Origin: Nitrosomonadales bacterium
Lineage (GTDB): Bacteria; Pseudomonadota; Gammaproteobacteria; Burkholderiales; Gallionellaceae
Assembly (NCBI GenBank): GCA_023259065.1
Contig: JAHFQY010000001.1
Coordinates: 18,616 to 82,615 of the forward strand
Reading direction: 5' to 3'
DNA: 64,000 nucleotides
The translations under genes were made by a program, and so were the position numbers. Positions within the stretch are counted from its first letter, which is position 1. Each line of letters begins with the position of its first letter. The notes beneath the pieces were generated by a model. It did no database searches. It saw only the letters and a list, made by a program, of their open reading frames with translations, and was not told where the DNA came from. This document shows, piece after piece, positions 1 through 9,818 of the stretch.

Positions 1-596
1 AGCATCTTGGCATACAGTGCGTGGCAGGATAAGGAATGCCCCTGCGCATGTACGGAATCCCTGATCTTGTCGTGCTGCAAGCCGTTGCCCTCGGTAAACG
101 AATACATCTCGTGCAGTTGCTGCCACAGTGAGCCGTCGAACTCATAGCCGTTGCGCAGGTACTCAAAAATCTGCAGGCTGCCGTAAAGCAGGCAACGGTT
201 GCACAGCAAGGGGCCCTGCTTGCTCAGCTGCTTGTCCTCGTCCATGAATGCCTGCAGGCAGCGATTGTAGCCATTCAGCATGGCCTGCCACATTTCGATC
301 AGTGCATGGAAAATCACCAGTTCATCGGCACTGAGCGGTAGTTTCTTGGCGATGAGTTTTCTTGCGTAATCGGCCTGCACGGTGGCGATGGTCTCGCGCA
401 GCAGTTCCAGCGTGTCCAGGCGCTCCAGCGCATTCATGGGGAGGCGGTTGAATTCGTCCAGCTGTTTGCGCAGGGTTTGATGCGCGGCGTGCAGATTGGT
501 CAGCTGCAGCTGTGCCAGCCATAGCTTGAGCGTGGCCGGGTTCCTGAATGCCGGCCGGGCCTGGCTGTCTGTGGGGGGTAGCGTCAGGGTAAACAT
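1..596 (-). CDS. Conserved hypothetical protein, N-terminal part (runs off the window)
   Basis: An open frame begins at ATG 594-596 on the minus strand and stays open to the window edge, showing the first 198 residues. I do not recognise the family with confidence. It looks soluble and largely helical, with no signal peptide or membrane segment, and it has a Cys132-x2-Cys135 pair followed by aromatic-rich sequence. The start lies 2 nt beyond the HIT gene's stop codon (one base between them), so the two genes and the upstream FAD/Fe-S gene probably form one minus-strand transcript. GC-rich third positions support coding. No function is assigned. Confidence 0.7.
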   Translation of the reverse strand, partial: MFTLTLPPTDSQARPAFRNPATLKLWLAQLQLTNLHAAHQTLRKQLDEFNRLPMNALERLDTLELLRETIATVQADYARKLIAKKLPLSADELVIFHALIEMWQAMLNGYNRCLQAFMDEDKQLSKQGPLLCNRCLLYGSLQIFEYLRNGYEFDGSLWQQLHEMYSFTEGNGLQHDKIRDSVHAQGHSLSCHALYAKM

Positions 597-597
597 G

Positions 598-1029
598 TCA
601 GGTGTTCAACGCGGCCGAGATGAATGTGCGCAACTGCGCACGCCAGTTGCCGGAAAAGTGTGCCGACTGCGCATGGCTGTCGCGCTGCGCAGCGGCCCAG
701 ATCGGGGCGGGAAAATGCCTGTCGCCGGCATAGCGCGGAATTACATGCCAGTGCAGATGCGGTGTCATGTTGCCGAGGCTGGCCAGGTTGATCTTGAGCG
801 GCTGCATCACCTTGCGCACCGCGCCCTCAACGACAAACACCGCGTCCATCAGTTCGCTGCGCTGTGCGGCAGACAGATCGGTCATCTCCTTGCAGTGGGC
901 GTTCCAGATCACGCAGCAGAAACCGGGATAGTCGGCGTCATCCACAATCACCACGCGCAGCGAGGCGTTGCGGAATATGACCTCGCCACCATCCTGAGTG
1001 CACAGCTCGCATGCGGAAGCATTACTCAT
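598..1029 (-). CDS. HIT family nucleotide-binding/hydrolase protein
   Basis: A 143-residue protein of the histidine-triad superfamily, cytoplasmic enzymes that hydrolyse nucleotidyl phosphoramidates or dinucleotide polyphosphates. The signature His-x-His-x-His is plain at H91-L-H93-W-H95-V-I, with the middle histidine as expected nucleophile, and the length suits a single-domain HIT protein. Two N-terminal cysteines (Cys7, Cys10) resemble a Zn-type HIT N-terminus, but I cannot show metal binding. It lies 11 bp downstream of the large FAD/Fe-S gene and just before the partial gene at the window start, so it is likely co-transcribed. The exact substrate cannot be read from the sequence. Confidence 0.9.
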   Translation of the reverse strand: MSNASACELCTQDGGEVIFRNASLRVVIVDDADYPGFCCVIWNAHCKEMTDLSAAQRSELMDAVFVVEGAVRKVMQPLKINLASLGNMTPHLHWHVIPRYAGDRHFPAPIWAAAQRDSHAQSAHFSGNWRAQLRTFISAALNT

Positions 1030-1040
1030 CAGTTTGCCTC

Positions 1041-4000
1041 CTACAGCAGCACGCGCTCAATGCCGCCATTGTTGGCCTTGCTGACGTAATCGCTCATCCA
1101 GTCTGGCCCGAGTAAATGTTTTGCCATTTCTATCACCAGATAATCCGCAGTCGTGCCGGCATCATCGTTGTAACGCGACAGCCCCTGCAGGCACGATGGA
1201 CACGAGGTGAGTATCTTGACGTCGCCGTCAAAGCCGTCGGCGCGCAAAGCGTCGGCGCCCTTGCGCATCTCCTCTTCCTTGCGGAAGCGCACCTGGGTGG
1301 AAACGTCGGGGCGGGTTACCGCCAGCGTGCCGGACTCGCCGCAGCAGCGGTCGTTCAGCGTGACCTCGGTGCCCATCAGCTGGTTGGCTACCTGGATCGA
1401 TGAGTAGGTCTTCATCGGCGCGTGGCAGGGCTCGTGGTACATGTAGCGCGTGCCGCTCACCCCTTCCAGTTTCACGCCTTTCTCCAGCAGATATTCATGG
1501 ATGTCGAGCAGCCGGCAGCCGGGGAAAATCTTGTCGAACTGGTATTGCAGCAACTGGTCCATGCAGGTGCCGCACGACACCACCACGGTCTTGATGTCGA
1601 GGTAGTTGAGCGTGTTGGCCACGCGGTGGAACAGCACGCGGTTGTCGGTGATCATCTTGCCGCCGACATCATCCATGCCCGCGGCGTTCTGCGGATAGCC
1701 GCAGCAGATATAGCCGGGCGGCAGCACGGTGATGGCGCCGGTTTCATACAGCATGGCCTGGGTGGCCAGACCCACCTGGCCGAACAGGCGCTCCGAGCCG
1801 CAGCCGGGGAAGTAGAACACCGCGTCGGAATCGTCATTCACCTTGTGCGGGTCGCGGATGACCGGGACGATGGTGTTGTCCTCGATGTCGAGCAGCGCGC
1901 GCGAAGTTTTCTTGGGCAGGCCGCCGGGCATCGGCTTGTTGATGAAGTGGATCACCTGCGCCTTGATGGGCGCGCGGCCCAGCGTGGCGGGCGGATGTGC
2001 GGTCTGCCCCTGGAACAGGTGGAAGTGCTTTGCCAGCTGATAGCCCAGGCGCTGCGCCTTGTAGCCCCATTCGATCATCACCTTGCGCACCAGTTTGATG
2101 GTGGTGGGGTCGGTGGCGTTAAGGAAGAACATCGAGGCGGCGGTGCCAGGGTTGAATTTCTTCTTGCCCTGTTTGCGCAGGAAGTTGCGCATCGCCACCG
2201 ACACGTCGCCGAAGTCGATATCCACCGGGCACGGCTTCAGGCACTTGTGGCACACCGTGCAATGGTCGGCCACATCGCTGAACTCGTCGAAGTGCGCGAT
2301 GGAAACGCCGCGTCGGGTCTGCTCTTCATACAAAAAGGCTTCGATCAGCAGCGAGGTGGCGAGTATCTTGTTGCGCGGCGAATACAGCAGGTTGGCGCGC
2401 GGCACGTGGGTCGAGCACACCGGTTTGCATTTGCCGCAGCGCAAGCAGTCCTTGATCGAATCGGAGATTTCGCCCAGCTCGCTCTTCTCCAGGATCAGGC
2501 TTTCCAGCTCCATCAGGTTGAAGCTGGGGGTGTAGGCGCGCTCCAGGTTGCTGCCGGCCAGCAGCTTGCCGCGATTGAAGCGGCTATCCGGGTCCACCTG
2601 CGACTTGTATGAGGTGAACTCGGCGATTTCATCCGCCTCCAGGAAATCAAACTTGGTGATGCCGATGCCGTGCTCGCCCGAAATCACCCCGCCCAGCTGC
2701 TTGGCCAGCGCCATGATGCGGTCCACTGCGGCGTTGGCCTGTTGCAGCATGGCATAGTCGTCGGAGTTCACCGGAATGTTGGTGTGCACATTGCCGTCGC
2801 CGGCGTGCATGTGCAGCGCAACAAACACGCGGCTCTTCAACACCTGCTGGTGTATGGCGCCGCACTGTTCCAGTATGGTCTGGAAAGTGCGCCCGCTGAA
2901 CAGCTGGCGCAACGGCTCGCGCAGTTCGCGCTTCCATGAGGCGAGCAGGGTGTGATTTTGCAGCGCCTGGAAAACCGTCAAGCTGCTATCAAGTAATTGC
3001 TGAGCTTCGGTTTGTGAGGATGCTAATCCGTCAAATATCATGCTGGTCAATGGCGCATCAAGATTTTGCAGCAACCACTGCCAGCGGCGACCCACTTCAG
3101 CGAGCAGCTCGCGCGCCTGCTGCGGCCGGTTGCCCAGCAATTCTGCATCGCCCAGCTGCGCGTCGTCCTGGTAATACAACGGCAGTTCGCCGCCAAAGAA
3201 TTCCTGCAATGCAGTGATCAGCTTGAGCTTGTTGGACAGCGACAGCTCGATGTTGATGCGCTCCACGCCGTCGCAATAGTCGCCCATGCGCGGCAGTGGG
3301 ATCACCACATCCTCGTTGATCTTGAAGGCGTTGGTGTGCTTGGCGATGGCGGCAGTGCGCGCGCGGTCCAGCCAGAATTTCTTGCGCGCCTCGGCGGACA
3401 CCGCGATAAAACCCTCGCCATGGCGCAGGTTGGCCAGGCGCACGATTTCCGAGGCGGCCTCTGCCACCGCATTTTCGTCGTCGCCCACCACGTCGGCCAG
3501 CAACACCATCTTCGGGCGCGTGCCGCGCTTGGCCTTGGTGGCATAGCCCACCGCCTTGAGGTAGCGGTCATCCAGATGCTCCAGTCCGGCCAGCACGGCC
3601 AGCGGATGGGCGTCGACGTAGTCCTTGATCTCCACGATGGCCGGCACCGCTTCGCGCACCTGGCCAAAAAACTCCAGGCACACCGTGCGCGTATAGGTAT
3701 GCGCGCGGTGCAGGATGAAGCGCGCCGAGGTGATGATGCCGTCGCAGCCTTCCTTCTGGATGCCGGGCAGGCCGGACAGGAATTTGTCGGTGACGTCCTT
3801 GCCCAGGCCGGTCTTGCGGAATTTGCCGCCGGGTATCTGCAGTATCTCCGGCGCGCTGCGCAGGGTCTTGCCGTCTATCTCGTAGCGACTGACGCGGAAG
3901 CGGGTCATCTCCACGTCGTGTATCTTGCCGAGGTTGTGGTCGAGGCGCTCCACCGTCATCCACAAACCTTCCGGCGTCACCATGCGCCAGGAGGCCAGGT

Positions 4001-4880
4001 TGTCCAGCGCCGTGCCCCACAGCACGGCCTTCTTGCCGCCCGCGTTCATCGCCACGTTGCCGCCTATGCAGGAGGCATCCGCCGAGGTGGGGTCCACCGC
4101 GAACACCAGGCCGTTGGCGTCGGCGATATCCATCACGCGTCGTGTCACCACGCCGGCGCCGCAGTGGATGGTGGCGGTGGGCTGCGCCAGGCCGGGCAAT
4201 TGCAGCTGTTCGATGGCGGACAAAGTGTCCAGTTTTTCGGTGTTGATCACGGCCGAGCGCTTGTCCAGCGGTATGGCGCCGCCGGTATAGCCGGTGCCGC
4301 CGCCGCGCGGAATGATGGTGAGCTTGAGCTCGATGCAGGCGCGCACCAGCTGGTCGACCTCGGCTTCGGTATCCGGGTTCAGTACGACAAAGGGATACTC
4401 CACGCGCCAGTCGGTGGCATCGGTCACATGCGAGACGCGCGCCAGGCCGTCGAACTGGATGTTGTCGCGGCGGGTGATGCGGCTGAGCACGCGCAGGGCG
4501 CGGCGGCGCAACTGCAGGGTGGATTCGAAGTCTGCGGAAAAATCATCGATGGCCTGGTGGCTGAGATCGAGCAGGCGCTTGACCTCGGTATTGCTCTGGC
4601 GGCGCTCCTCGATGGCGTGCAGGCGGTGGCGCAAAGCCGTGATCAGCGCCGCGCGGCGCTTGTTGTTGCCGAGCAGGTCATCCTGCAAATATGGGTTGCG
4701 CAGCACCACCCAGATGTCGCCCAGCACCTCGTACAGCATGCGCGCGGAGCGCCCGGTGCGGCGCTCGCCACGCAGGCCGTTGATGATGTCCCAGGCCTCT
4801 GCGCCGAGCAGGCGTATGACTATCTCGCGGTCGGAGAACGAGGTGTAGTTGTAGGGAATTTCGCGCAAACGAGCGTTCAT
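1041..4880 (-). CDS. Large FAD-binding oxidoreductase / 4Fe-4S / CCG-domain fusion (DUF3683 type)
   Basis: A protein of about 1279 residues that fuses a glycolate/D-lactate dehydrogenase-like flavoprotein with an iron-sulfur subunit usually encoded separately. After an N-terminal DUF3683-like region come the FAD-binding [11 protein letters not shown] motif (about residue 190), the FAD-oxidase C-terminal signatures HAGDGNVH (about 688) and GEHGIG (about 732), two 4Fe-4S motifs ([11 protein letters not shown] near 811, [12 protein letters not shown] near 873) and CCG-type cysteine motifs (CCGYPQ near 1056, CCGESG near 1176). It probably oxidises a 2-hydroxy acid and passes electrons to the membrane pool; the substrate is unknown. 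The frame extends to 4958 with an in-frame ATG at 4910; I chose ATG 4880 because the family-like stretch [18 protein letters not shown] begins right after it. No clear Shine-Dalgarno decides this. Confidence 0.9.
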   Translation of the reverse strand: MNARLREIPYNYTSFSDREIVIRLLGAEAWDIINGLRGERRTGRSARMLYEVLGDIWVVLRNPYLQDDLLGNNKRRAALITALRHRLHAIEERRQSNTEVKRLLDLSHQAIDDFSADFESTLQLRRRALRVLSRITRRDNIQFDGLARVSHVTDATDWRVEYPFVVLNPDTEAEVDQLVRACIELKLTIIPRGGGTGYTGGAIPLDKRSAVINTEKLDTLSAIEQLQLPGLAQPTATIHCGAGVVTRRVMDIADANGLVFAVDPTSADASCIGGNVAMNAGGKKAVLWGTALDNLASWRMVTPEGLWMTVERLDHNLGKIHDVEMTRFRVSRYEIDGKTLRSAPEILQIPGGKFRKTGLGKDVTDKFLSGLPGIQKEGCDGIITSARFILHRAHTYTRTVCLEFFGQVREAVPAIVEIKDYVDAHPLAVLAGLEHLDDRYLKAVGYATKAKRGTRPKMVLLADVVGDDENAVAEAASEIVRLANLRHGEGFIAVSAEARKKFWLDRARTAAIAKHTNAFKINEDVVIPLPRMGDYCDGVERINIELSLSNKLKLITALQEFFGGELPLYYQDDAQLGDAELLGNRPQQARELLAEVGRRWQWLLQNLDAPLTSMIFDGLASSQTEAQQLLDSSLTVFQALQNHTLLASWKRELREPLRQLFSGRTFQTILEQCGAIHQQVLKSRVFVALHMHAGDGNVHTNIPVNSDDYAMLQQANAAVDRIMALAKQLGGVISGEHGIGITKFDFLEADEIAEFTSYKSQVDPDSRFNRGKLLAGSNLERAYTPSFNLMELESLILEKSELGEISDSIKDCLRCGKCKPVCSTHVPRANLLYSPRNKILATSLLIEAFLYEEQTRRGVSIAHFDEFSDVADHCTVCHKCLKPCPVDIDFGDVSVAMRNFLRKQGKKKFNPGTAASMFFLNATDPTTIKLVRKVMIEWGYKAQRLGYQLAKHFHLFQGQTAHPPATLGRAPIKAQVIHFINKPMPGGLPKKTSRALLDIEDNTIVPVIRDPHKVNDDSDAVFYFPGCGSERLFGQVGLATQAMLYETGAITVLPPGYICCGYPQNAAGMDDVGGKMITDNRVLFHRVANTLNYLDIKTVVVSCGTCMDQLLQYQFDKIFPGCRLLDIHEYLLEKGVKLEGVSGTRYMYHEPCHAPMKTYSSIQVANQLMGTEVTLNDRCCGESGTLAVTRPDVSTQVRFRKEEEMRKGADALRADGFDGDVKILTSCPSCLQGLSRYNDDAGTTADYLVIEMAKHLLGPDWMSDYVSKANNGGIERVLL

Positions 4881-4999
4881 GGTCGGTACGGTGTTCAGCA
4901 AGGTGCGCATTTTACCGCATCGCACGGATATCCTCGACCCCAACGCACATAAGGGCAAGGCATAAGGACAAGTTTGCTCGTTGGTATTAAGCTGGCGGC

Positions 5000-5554
5000 A
5001 TGAACCAGACCGCTGCAGGCAAACAGATACGGGTGTTTTTTGCGCTATGGCCGGACGCGGCCGGGCGCAATGCGCTGGCGGCCTGGCAGCCGGAACTGCA
5101 GCACTTGTGCGGCGGCCGCGCCATGCACGGCGCGGGGCTGCACACCACGCTGGTGTTCCTGGGCGATATTGAAGCCGGGCGTTTGGAAGCGCTGCAGCTG
5201 GCGGCGCAGGAAGCGGGCGGGGAGCGATTCGAGCTGCAATTCAAGCTGGCGCGCTATTGGGGCCATAACCATATCGTGTTTGCCGCGCCTGCGGAGGCGC
5301 CGCCAGCCCTGTTGCAGCTGGTGCACAATCTGGAGCAGCGGCTGCGCAAGCATCATTTCAGCTTTGAGCCGCGCAGCTACAAACCTCACGTCACCCTGCT
5401 GCGCCACACGCAGTGGAGCGATACCCCCTTGCCGGCCATGCCCGCCGTGCGGTGGCGCATGCAAGAGTTTGCCCTGGTGCAGTCGCATCTGGACGAGCAG
5501 GGCGCGCGCTATGAAGTGCTGGCGCGCTTTCCTTTGGGTACGCCAGGCCGCTGA
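5000..5554 (+). CDS. thpR: RNA 2',3'-cyclic phosphodiesterase (LigT/ThpR family)
   Basis: A 184-residue member of the 2H phosphoesterase superfamily. The two catalytic His-x-Thr motifs are visible: H48-T-T50 within [10 protein letters not shown] and H130-V-T132 within PHVTLLRH. Bacterial ThpR hydrolyses 2',3'-cyclic phosphate ends of RNA and shows 2'-5' RNA ligase activity in vitro. It is divergent from the FAD/Fe-S gene, and its own promoter must lie in the roughly 120 bp between them. The adaptor gene that follows starts 74 bp downstream and is probably separate. Confidence 0.9.
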   Translation: MNQTAAGKQIRVFFALWPDAAGRNALAAWQPELQHLCGGRAMHGAGLHTTLVFLGDIEAGRLEALQLAAQEAGGERFELQFKLARYWGHNHIVFAAPAEAPPALLQLVHNLEQRLRKHHFSFEPRSYKPHVTLLRHTQWSDTPLPAMPAVRWRMQEFALVQSHLDEQGARYEVLARFPLGTPGR

Positions 5555-5628
5555 GCAGGCCTGGCTTGCGCCCGTGCCAAAAGCCGATTAAGATAGTAAT
5601 CAATTACTTTCTTGTTGCGCTATTTCCC

Positions 5629-6804
5629 ATGTCCAAACTCAAAATCAGATTGATCGCGCTGGCAGCCGTGGTGGCCGGCGTGTTTTTCTGGGTGGTCACC
5701 ACCCAGGGGCCGCTGGCGGCGGTCAAGGTGACCGTGGATAAGGCTGGCGTGGGCGATTTGTCCAATGCCGTGTTTGGCGTGGGCAGCATCGAGGCCAGGC
5801 GCAGCTACAACCTGGCGCCCACGATTACCAGCCGCATTGCCCGCGTGCTGGTGGACCAGGGGGATCCGGTAAAGGCCGGGCAGCTGGTGGCGGAAATGGA
5901 TCCGGTCGATCTGGACGCGCGCGTGCTCAGCAGCCAGCAGGCAGCCGAACGAGCTGTGTATGGCATACGCGTGGCGGAAGCGCAGCTGGCGGAGGCGCAA
6001 AGCCGGGCCAAGACGGCCAGCGCGGCGTATGAACGTTTTGCCGGATTGCGCACTGGCGGCTTTGTCAGCCAGGAAATGCTGGATGCCAAGCTGCATGAGA
6101 AGAATGCCGCCCAGGCAGCCGAGGCAGCGGCGACTGCCGCGCTGGCCTCGGCGCACCTGGACCAGGCCCGGGTGAATGCGGATGCGAGCGGCGTCGGCAA
6201 GCTGCGCGCGCAAACCCGTTTGCTTAGCCCGGTGGCCGGCATCGTCACGGCGCGGCTGGCCGAGCCGGGCGCAACGGTGGTTGCCGGGCAGAGCGTGATT
6301 CAGGTGGTGGACCCGGCCAGCCTGTGGGTCAAGACTCGCATCGAACAGAAACAGGCTGGGCTGATACGCTCCGGTCAAAACGCCGACATCGTGCTGCGTT
6401 CGCAGCCGCAAACGGCTATTCCCGGCACGGTCAAGCGCATAGAGTTGCTGGGCGACACGATCACCGAAGAGCGCATGGTGGACGTGGCGTTTGCCGCGCC
6501 GCGCGTGGATGCGGCAGTGGGCGAGCTGGCGGAAGTTACCATCAAATTGCCGCAGTTGCAGCAGGCACTTTCCATCCCCAGCGCCGCGGTGAAACGCCAA
6601 GGCCAGCAGGAAGGCGTGTGGGTGTTGCAGGACAAGCGCGTGCAGTTCCAGGCGGTCAAAAGCGGGCTCTCCACCCTGGCCGGGCGCACGCAGATTCTCG
6701 AAGGGTTGGCGGCCGGCGATGAAGTCATCGTGTACAGCCAGCAACCGCTGAGTGCTGGCCTGAAAGTCAAAGTGGTGGATGAAATCGTGCGGAGCAAACC
6801 GTGA
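5629..6804 (+). CDS. HlyD/RND-type periplasmic adaptor of an ABC exporter
   Basis: A 391-residue membrane-fusion protein. It has an N-terminal hydrophobic anchor (about residues 6-24), a split lipoyl/barrel-sandwich half (DQGDPVKAGQLVAEMD), an alanine-rich helical hairpin (about 95-185) and the second half (RLLSPVAGIVTARLAEPG), then beta-barrel domains. It would link the inner-membrane ABC permease to an outer-membrane exit or the periplasm. ATG 5629 is preferred over an upstream in-frame start at 5566 because the anchor begins right after it. Its TGA overlaps the GTG of the permease gene (GTGA), showing translational coupling. The set resembles MacAB- or DevBCA-type exporters; cargo is unknown. 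Confidence 0.88.
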   Translation: MSKLKIRLIALAAVVAGVFFWVVTTQGPLAAVKVTVDKAGVGDLSNAVFGVGSIEARRSYNLAPTITSRIARVLVDQGDPVKAGQLVAEMDPVDLDARVLSSQQAAERAVYGIRVAEAQLAEAQSRAKTASAAYERFAGLRTGGFVSQEMLDAKLHEKNAAQAAEAAATAALASAHLDQARVNADASGVGKLRAQTRLLSPVAGIVTARLAEPGATVVAGQSVIQVVDPASLWVKTRIEQKQAGLIRSGQNADIVLRSQPQTAIPGTVKRIELLGDTITEERMVDVAFAAPRVDAAVGELAEVTIKLPQLQQALSIPSAAVKRQGQQEGVWVLQDKRVQFQAVKSGLSTLAGRTQILEGLAAGDEVIVYSQQPLSAGLKVKVVDEIVRSKP

Positions 6805-7994
6805 TCAACCTGGCTGGCCGCGACATTCTGCACGGCTGGGGAAAATTTTTGTTCACCGGCATCGGGCTGGGGTTGCTGATCGGCGTCACCCTCACCATGG
6901 CAGGCGTGTATCGCGGCATGGTGGACGATGCCGAGGTGATGATAGATAACGCGGGCGCCGACCTGTGGGTGGTGCAGCAGGACACGCTGGGGCCGTATGC
7001 CGAGCCGTCCAGCGTGCGCGACGATGTGGCGCGCGACCTGCTCGGCCAGCGCGGCATTGCGCAGGCGGGCAATGTCACCTACCTAACCATGCAGGTGAGC
7101 CAGGGCAGTAAGGAGGCGCGCGTGATGCTGGTGGGCTACGAGCCGGGCAAACCGGGCGAGCCGGAATATCTGGTCGCCGGGCGGCCGCTTGCGCGCGCGC
7201 ATTACGAGGCGCTGGCCGATATCAAGACCGGCTTTGCCCTGGGTGAGCAGGTGCGCATACGCCGCCACGACTACACCGTGGTGGGGCTGACGCGGCGCAT
7301 GGTGTCCTCCAGCGGCGACCCCATGCTGTTCATTCCGCTCAAGGATGCGCAGGAAGTGCAGTTCCTCAAGGACAACGATGCCCTGCTCAACGAGCGCGCG
7401 CGCACCGCCAGCAACCCCGCGTTCAACCGCCCCAATGTGCCCGGCCTGCTGGAGGCGGTGCAGGCCAGCCAGGCCGCCAGCCATTTCGTGAATGCCGTGC
7501 TGCTGCGCCTGCAGCCGGAGGCCGATGCGCAGGCCGTGGCCGGCGAGATCCGCCGTTGGCAGCATCTGCAGGCCTACACCCGGGCGCAGATGGAAGACAT
7601 CCTGGTGGCGCGCTTGATCGCCACCTCGGCCAAACAGATCTTCATGTTCCTGGTGATCCTCGCCATCGTCAGCGCCGCCATCGTGGCCTTCATCATCTAT
7701 ACCATGACGCTCAACAAGATTCGCGAGATCGCCGTGCTCAAGCTGATCGGCGCCACCAACCGCACCATCAGCAGCATGATCCTGCAGCAGGCGCTGGGTC
7801 TGGGTCTGATCGGCTTCATGGTGGGCAAGCTGGCCGCCACCTTCTGGGCGCCGCTGTTTCCCAAATACGTGCTGCTGTTGCCGGGCGATGCCATCAAGGG
7901 CTTTGCTCTGGTGATGCTGATGTGCGCGCTGGCCAGCACCTTCGCCATCCGCGCCGCGCTGCGCGTCGATCCGGCTACGGCGATTGGGGGCTGA
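6801..7994 (+). CDS. ABC transporter permease, FtsX/MacB (DevC-like) type
   Basis: A 397-residue permease with an N-terminal membrane helix (about residues 15-35), a periplasmic domain of roughly 230 residues, and three C-terminal membrane helices (about 272-300, 322-345, 360-385), the FtsX-domain architecture. The cytoplasmic loop NKIREIAVLKLIGATNR is characteristic of this family. It starts at a GTG overlapping the adaptor's stop and ends 4 bp before the ATPase gene. The topology and the adaptor partner point to a mechanotransmission-type exporter of a lipid, peptide or small molecule rather than an importer. Confidence 0.9.
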   Translation: MINLAGRDILHGWGKFLFTGIGLGLLIGVTLTMAGVYRGMVDDAEVMIDNAGADLWVVQQDTLGPYAEPSSVRDDVARDLLGQRGIAQAGNVTYLTMQVSQGSKEARVMLVGYEPGKPGEPEYLVAGRPLARAHYEALADIKTGFALGEQVRIRRHDYTVVGLTRRMVSSSGDPMLFIPLKDAQEVQFLKDNDALLNERARTASNPAFNRPNVPGLLEAVQASQAASHFVNAVLLRLQPEADAQAVAGEIRRWQHLQAYTRAQMEDILVARLIATSAKQIFMFLVILAIVSAAIVAFIIYTMTLNKIREIAVLKLIGATNRTISSMILQQALGLGLIGFMVGKLAATFWAPLFPKYVLLLPGDAIKGFALVMLMCALASTFAIRAALRVDPATAIGG

Positions 7995-7998
7995 CGCC

Positions 7999-8706
7999 AT
8001 GAGCACACCAGCCATCCATATCGAAAACCTGACCAAGCGCTACGGCGCGGGCGACACCGCAGTCGATGCGCTGAAAGGCGTGGATATGACCATCTGGCCG
8101 GGCGAGGTGGTGGGGCTGGTGGGGCCCAGCGGCTCCGGCAAGAGCACCCTGCTCAAATGCCTGGGCGCGGTGATAGAGCCCACCTCGGGGCGCATGACGC
8201 TGGGCGGACAAGCCATATTTGATGAGTCGTGGAAGATTGATGATTTGCGCACACTCAGGCGCGACCGCATCGGCTTCATCTTCCAGGCGCCGTACCTGAT
8301 CCCGTTTCTGGATGTGACCGATAACGTCGCCCTGTTGCCCATGCTGGCCGGCGTTCCCGATGCCAAGTCGCGTAGCCGCGCACTGGAGCTGCTGCAGGCG
8401 CTCGACGTGGGCCACAGGGCCAAGGCTGCCGTGGCTCAGCTCTCCGGCGGCGAGCAGCAGCGCGTGTCCATCGCGCGTGCACTGGCCAACCATCCGCCGG
8501 TGATACTTGCCGACGAACCCACTGCGCCGCTGGACAGCGAGCGCGCCTTGAACGTGGTGCGCATGCTCAACCAGATGGCGCAGCAATACCAGACGGCGAT
8601 CATCGTGGTGACGCACGACGAAAAAATCATCCCGACTTTCAAGCGCATTTATCACATACGCGATGGGCGCACTTACGAAGAGGCGGGCGAGGGAAGGGCG
8701 GTTTAG
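7999..8706 (+). CDS. ABC transporter ATP-binding protein (MacB/LolD/DevA type)
   Basis: A 235-residue nucleotide-binding subunit. Motifs are complete: Walker A GPSGSGKST at residues 42-50, Q-loop Gln96, signature LSGGEQQ at 148-154 and Walker B VILADEPT at 168-175, followed by the H-loop in VTHDE. ATG 7999 follows the permease stop by 4 bp; an upstream in-frame ATG at 7984 would overlap the permease and is less likely. It powers the exporter formed with the preceding adaptor and permease. The sequence reads APLDS where many homologues have GNLDS in the D-loop, a minor difference. Confidence 0.92.
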   Translation: MSTPAIHIENLTKRYGAGDTAVDALKGVDMTIWPGEVVGLVGPSGSGKSTLLKCLGAVIEPTSGRMTLGGQAIFDESWKIDDLRTLRRDRIGFIFQAPYLIPFLDVTDNVALLPMLAGVPDAKSRSRALELLQALDVGHRAKAAVAQLSGGEQQRVSIARALANHPPVILADEPTAPLDSERALNVVRMLNQMAQQYQTAIIVVTHDEKIIPTFKRIYHIRDGRTYEEAGEGRAV

Positions 8707-8730
8707 GTAATGCGTATGAAGGAGAAAACC

Positions 8731-9381
8731 GTGAAACAGGAAAACACCCAGGAAGTGGCCAGGAAGCGCCTGTCCAGCGAGGAGCGGCAGGGCGAGATTA
8801 TCCGCGTGGCGATAGAGCTGGCAGCCGAAAAAGACGTGAACAGCGTGACCACGCAAGACATGGCGGATGCCATGCAGCTCACCCAGGGCGCCATCTTCAG
8901 GCACTTCGCCAGCAAGGATGAAATCTGGCTGGCGGTGATGCACTGGATACGCGAGCGGCTGATGAAAGTGCTGGGCAAGGCGGCAGCGGAAGCCAGCGAT
9001 CCGCTCGACGCCATACAGCGCATGTTTCTCGCGCACATTGCCTTTATCGGCAAGCACCCGGCCATTCCGCGCATCCTGTTTTCCGAGCTGCAGCAGAACA
9101 GGAGCGGCAAGCTGCGCGTGCTGATACAGGAAATTGTTTCCGGCTATGAGGCCAGGATTGCCGGCCTGCTGGAAGAGGCCAAGCAGCAGTCACTGGTGGA
9201 TGAAAATCTCGACAGCAAAAGTGCGGCCGTGCTTTACATCGGCATGATCCAGGGGCTGGTGATGCAGGCATCGATATACGGCGGCAAGCGCACCTTGCTG
9301 CAAGAAGCCGGCAAGGTATTCCCGATTTTTTTGCAGGGCGTCGTCAATCAGCATCACACACATGGAAAGGAAAAAAAATGA
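8731..9381 (+). CDS. TetR family transcriptional regulator
   Basis: About 216 residues. The N-terminal TetR helix-turn-helix is clear (about residues 38-60, VTTQDMADAMQLTQGAIFRHF), followed by an all-helical ligand-binding C-terminal domain. The frame could begin at ATG 8710 or 8716, but AAGGAG at 8719-8724 lies 6 bp before GTG 8731, so GTG is the likely start. It sits 24 bp after the ATPase gene, and its TGA overlaps the ATG of the next gene (ATGA), which ties it to both the exporter and the cytochromes. It probably autoregulates this operon in response to an exported or redox-active compound; that is inference. Confidence 0.88.
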   Translation: MKQENTQEVARKRLSSEERQGEIIRVAIELAAEKDVNSVTTQDMADAMQLTQGAIFRHFASKDEIWLAVMHWIRERLMKVLGKAAAEASDPLDAIQRMFLAHIAFIGKHPAIPRILFSELQQNRSGKLRVLIQEIVSGYEARIAGLLEEAKQQSLVDENLDSKSAAVLYIGMIQGLVMQASIYGGKRTLLQEAGKVFPIFLQGVVNQHHTHGKEKK

Positions 9382-9803
9382 AAAAGCTCATCATGGCAGC
9401 AGCTCTCTCAACCTCTTTGCTCGCGCTGGCCGCGCAGGCAGCCGAGCCGCTGGCGTTTCAGGGCGTGATGAAGGACCTGGGCCGCCATATGCAGGCGGTA
9501 GCCGGCGCCATCGCGCTGGAGGACTGGGCGGTCGTGGCAAAGACTGCGCCGCTGATTGCCGCCCACCCGCAGCCGCCAGCAGAAGAGAAGGCGCGCATCA
9601 TCCAGTTCATGGGCGCGAACATGGGCAAGTTCAAGTCGTTCGACATGCAGGCGCATGAGGCGGCGCACAAGATGGAGCACGCCGCGCACGAGCAGAACGG
9701 CCTGCAGGTGATCGATGCCTACCGCGAGGTGCAGAGTGCCTGCCTCGGCTGTCACCAAAGTTTCCGCAAGCCGTTTGTCGAGCATTTCTACGGCAAGCAA
9801 TAA
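9378..9803 (+). CDS. Class II (cytochrome c'-like) c-type cytochrome, periplasmic
   Basis: A 141-residue precursor with a signal peptide (about residues 1-21, ending in AQA before AEPLAF). The rest is helical with a single haem-binding motif close to the C-terminus, C122-L-G-C125-H126, the arrangement of class II cytochromes. It should be exported and matured by the Ccm or Ccs system. The start codon overlaps the TetR stop and is preceded by GGAAAGGAAA, a good ribosome site. Adjacent genes encode a second class II cytochrome and a cytochrome b, suggesting a small electron-transfer chain. The redox partner is unknown. Confidence 0.88.
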   Translation: MKKLIMAAALSTSLLALAAQAAEPLAFQGVMKDLGRHMQAVAGAIALEDWAVVAKTAPLIAAHPQPPAEEKARIIQFMGANMGKFKSFDMQAHEAAHKMEHAAHEQNGLQVIDAYREVQSACLGCHQSFRKPFVEHFYGKQ

Positions 9804-9818
9804 GCCACGAGAGAGATC

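Noticed and set aside
3066..4952. A 628-codon plus-strand open frame
   Set aside because: It is antisense to the FAD/Fe-S gene, which has complete motifs. The plus-strand translation is rich in His, Ala, Gln and Val with no domain, as expected from a GC-rich shadow frame.
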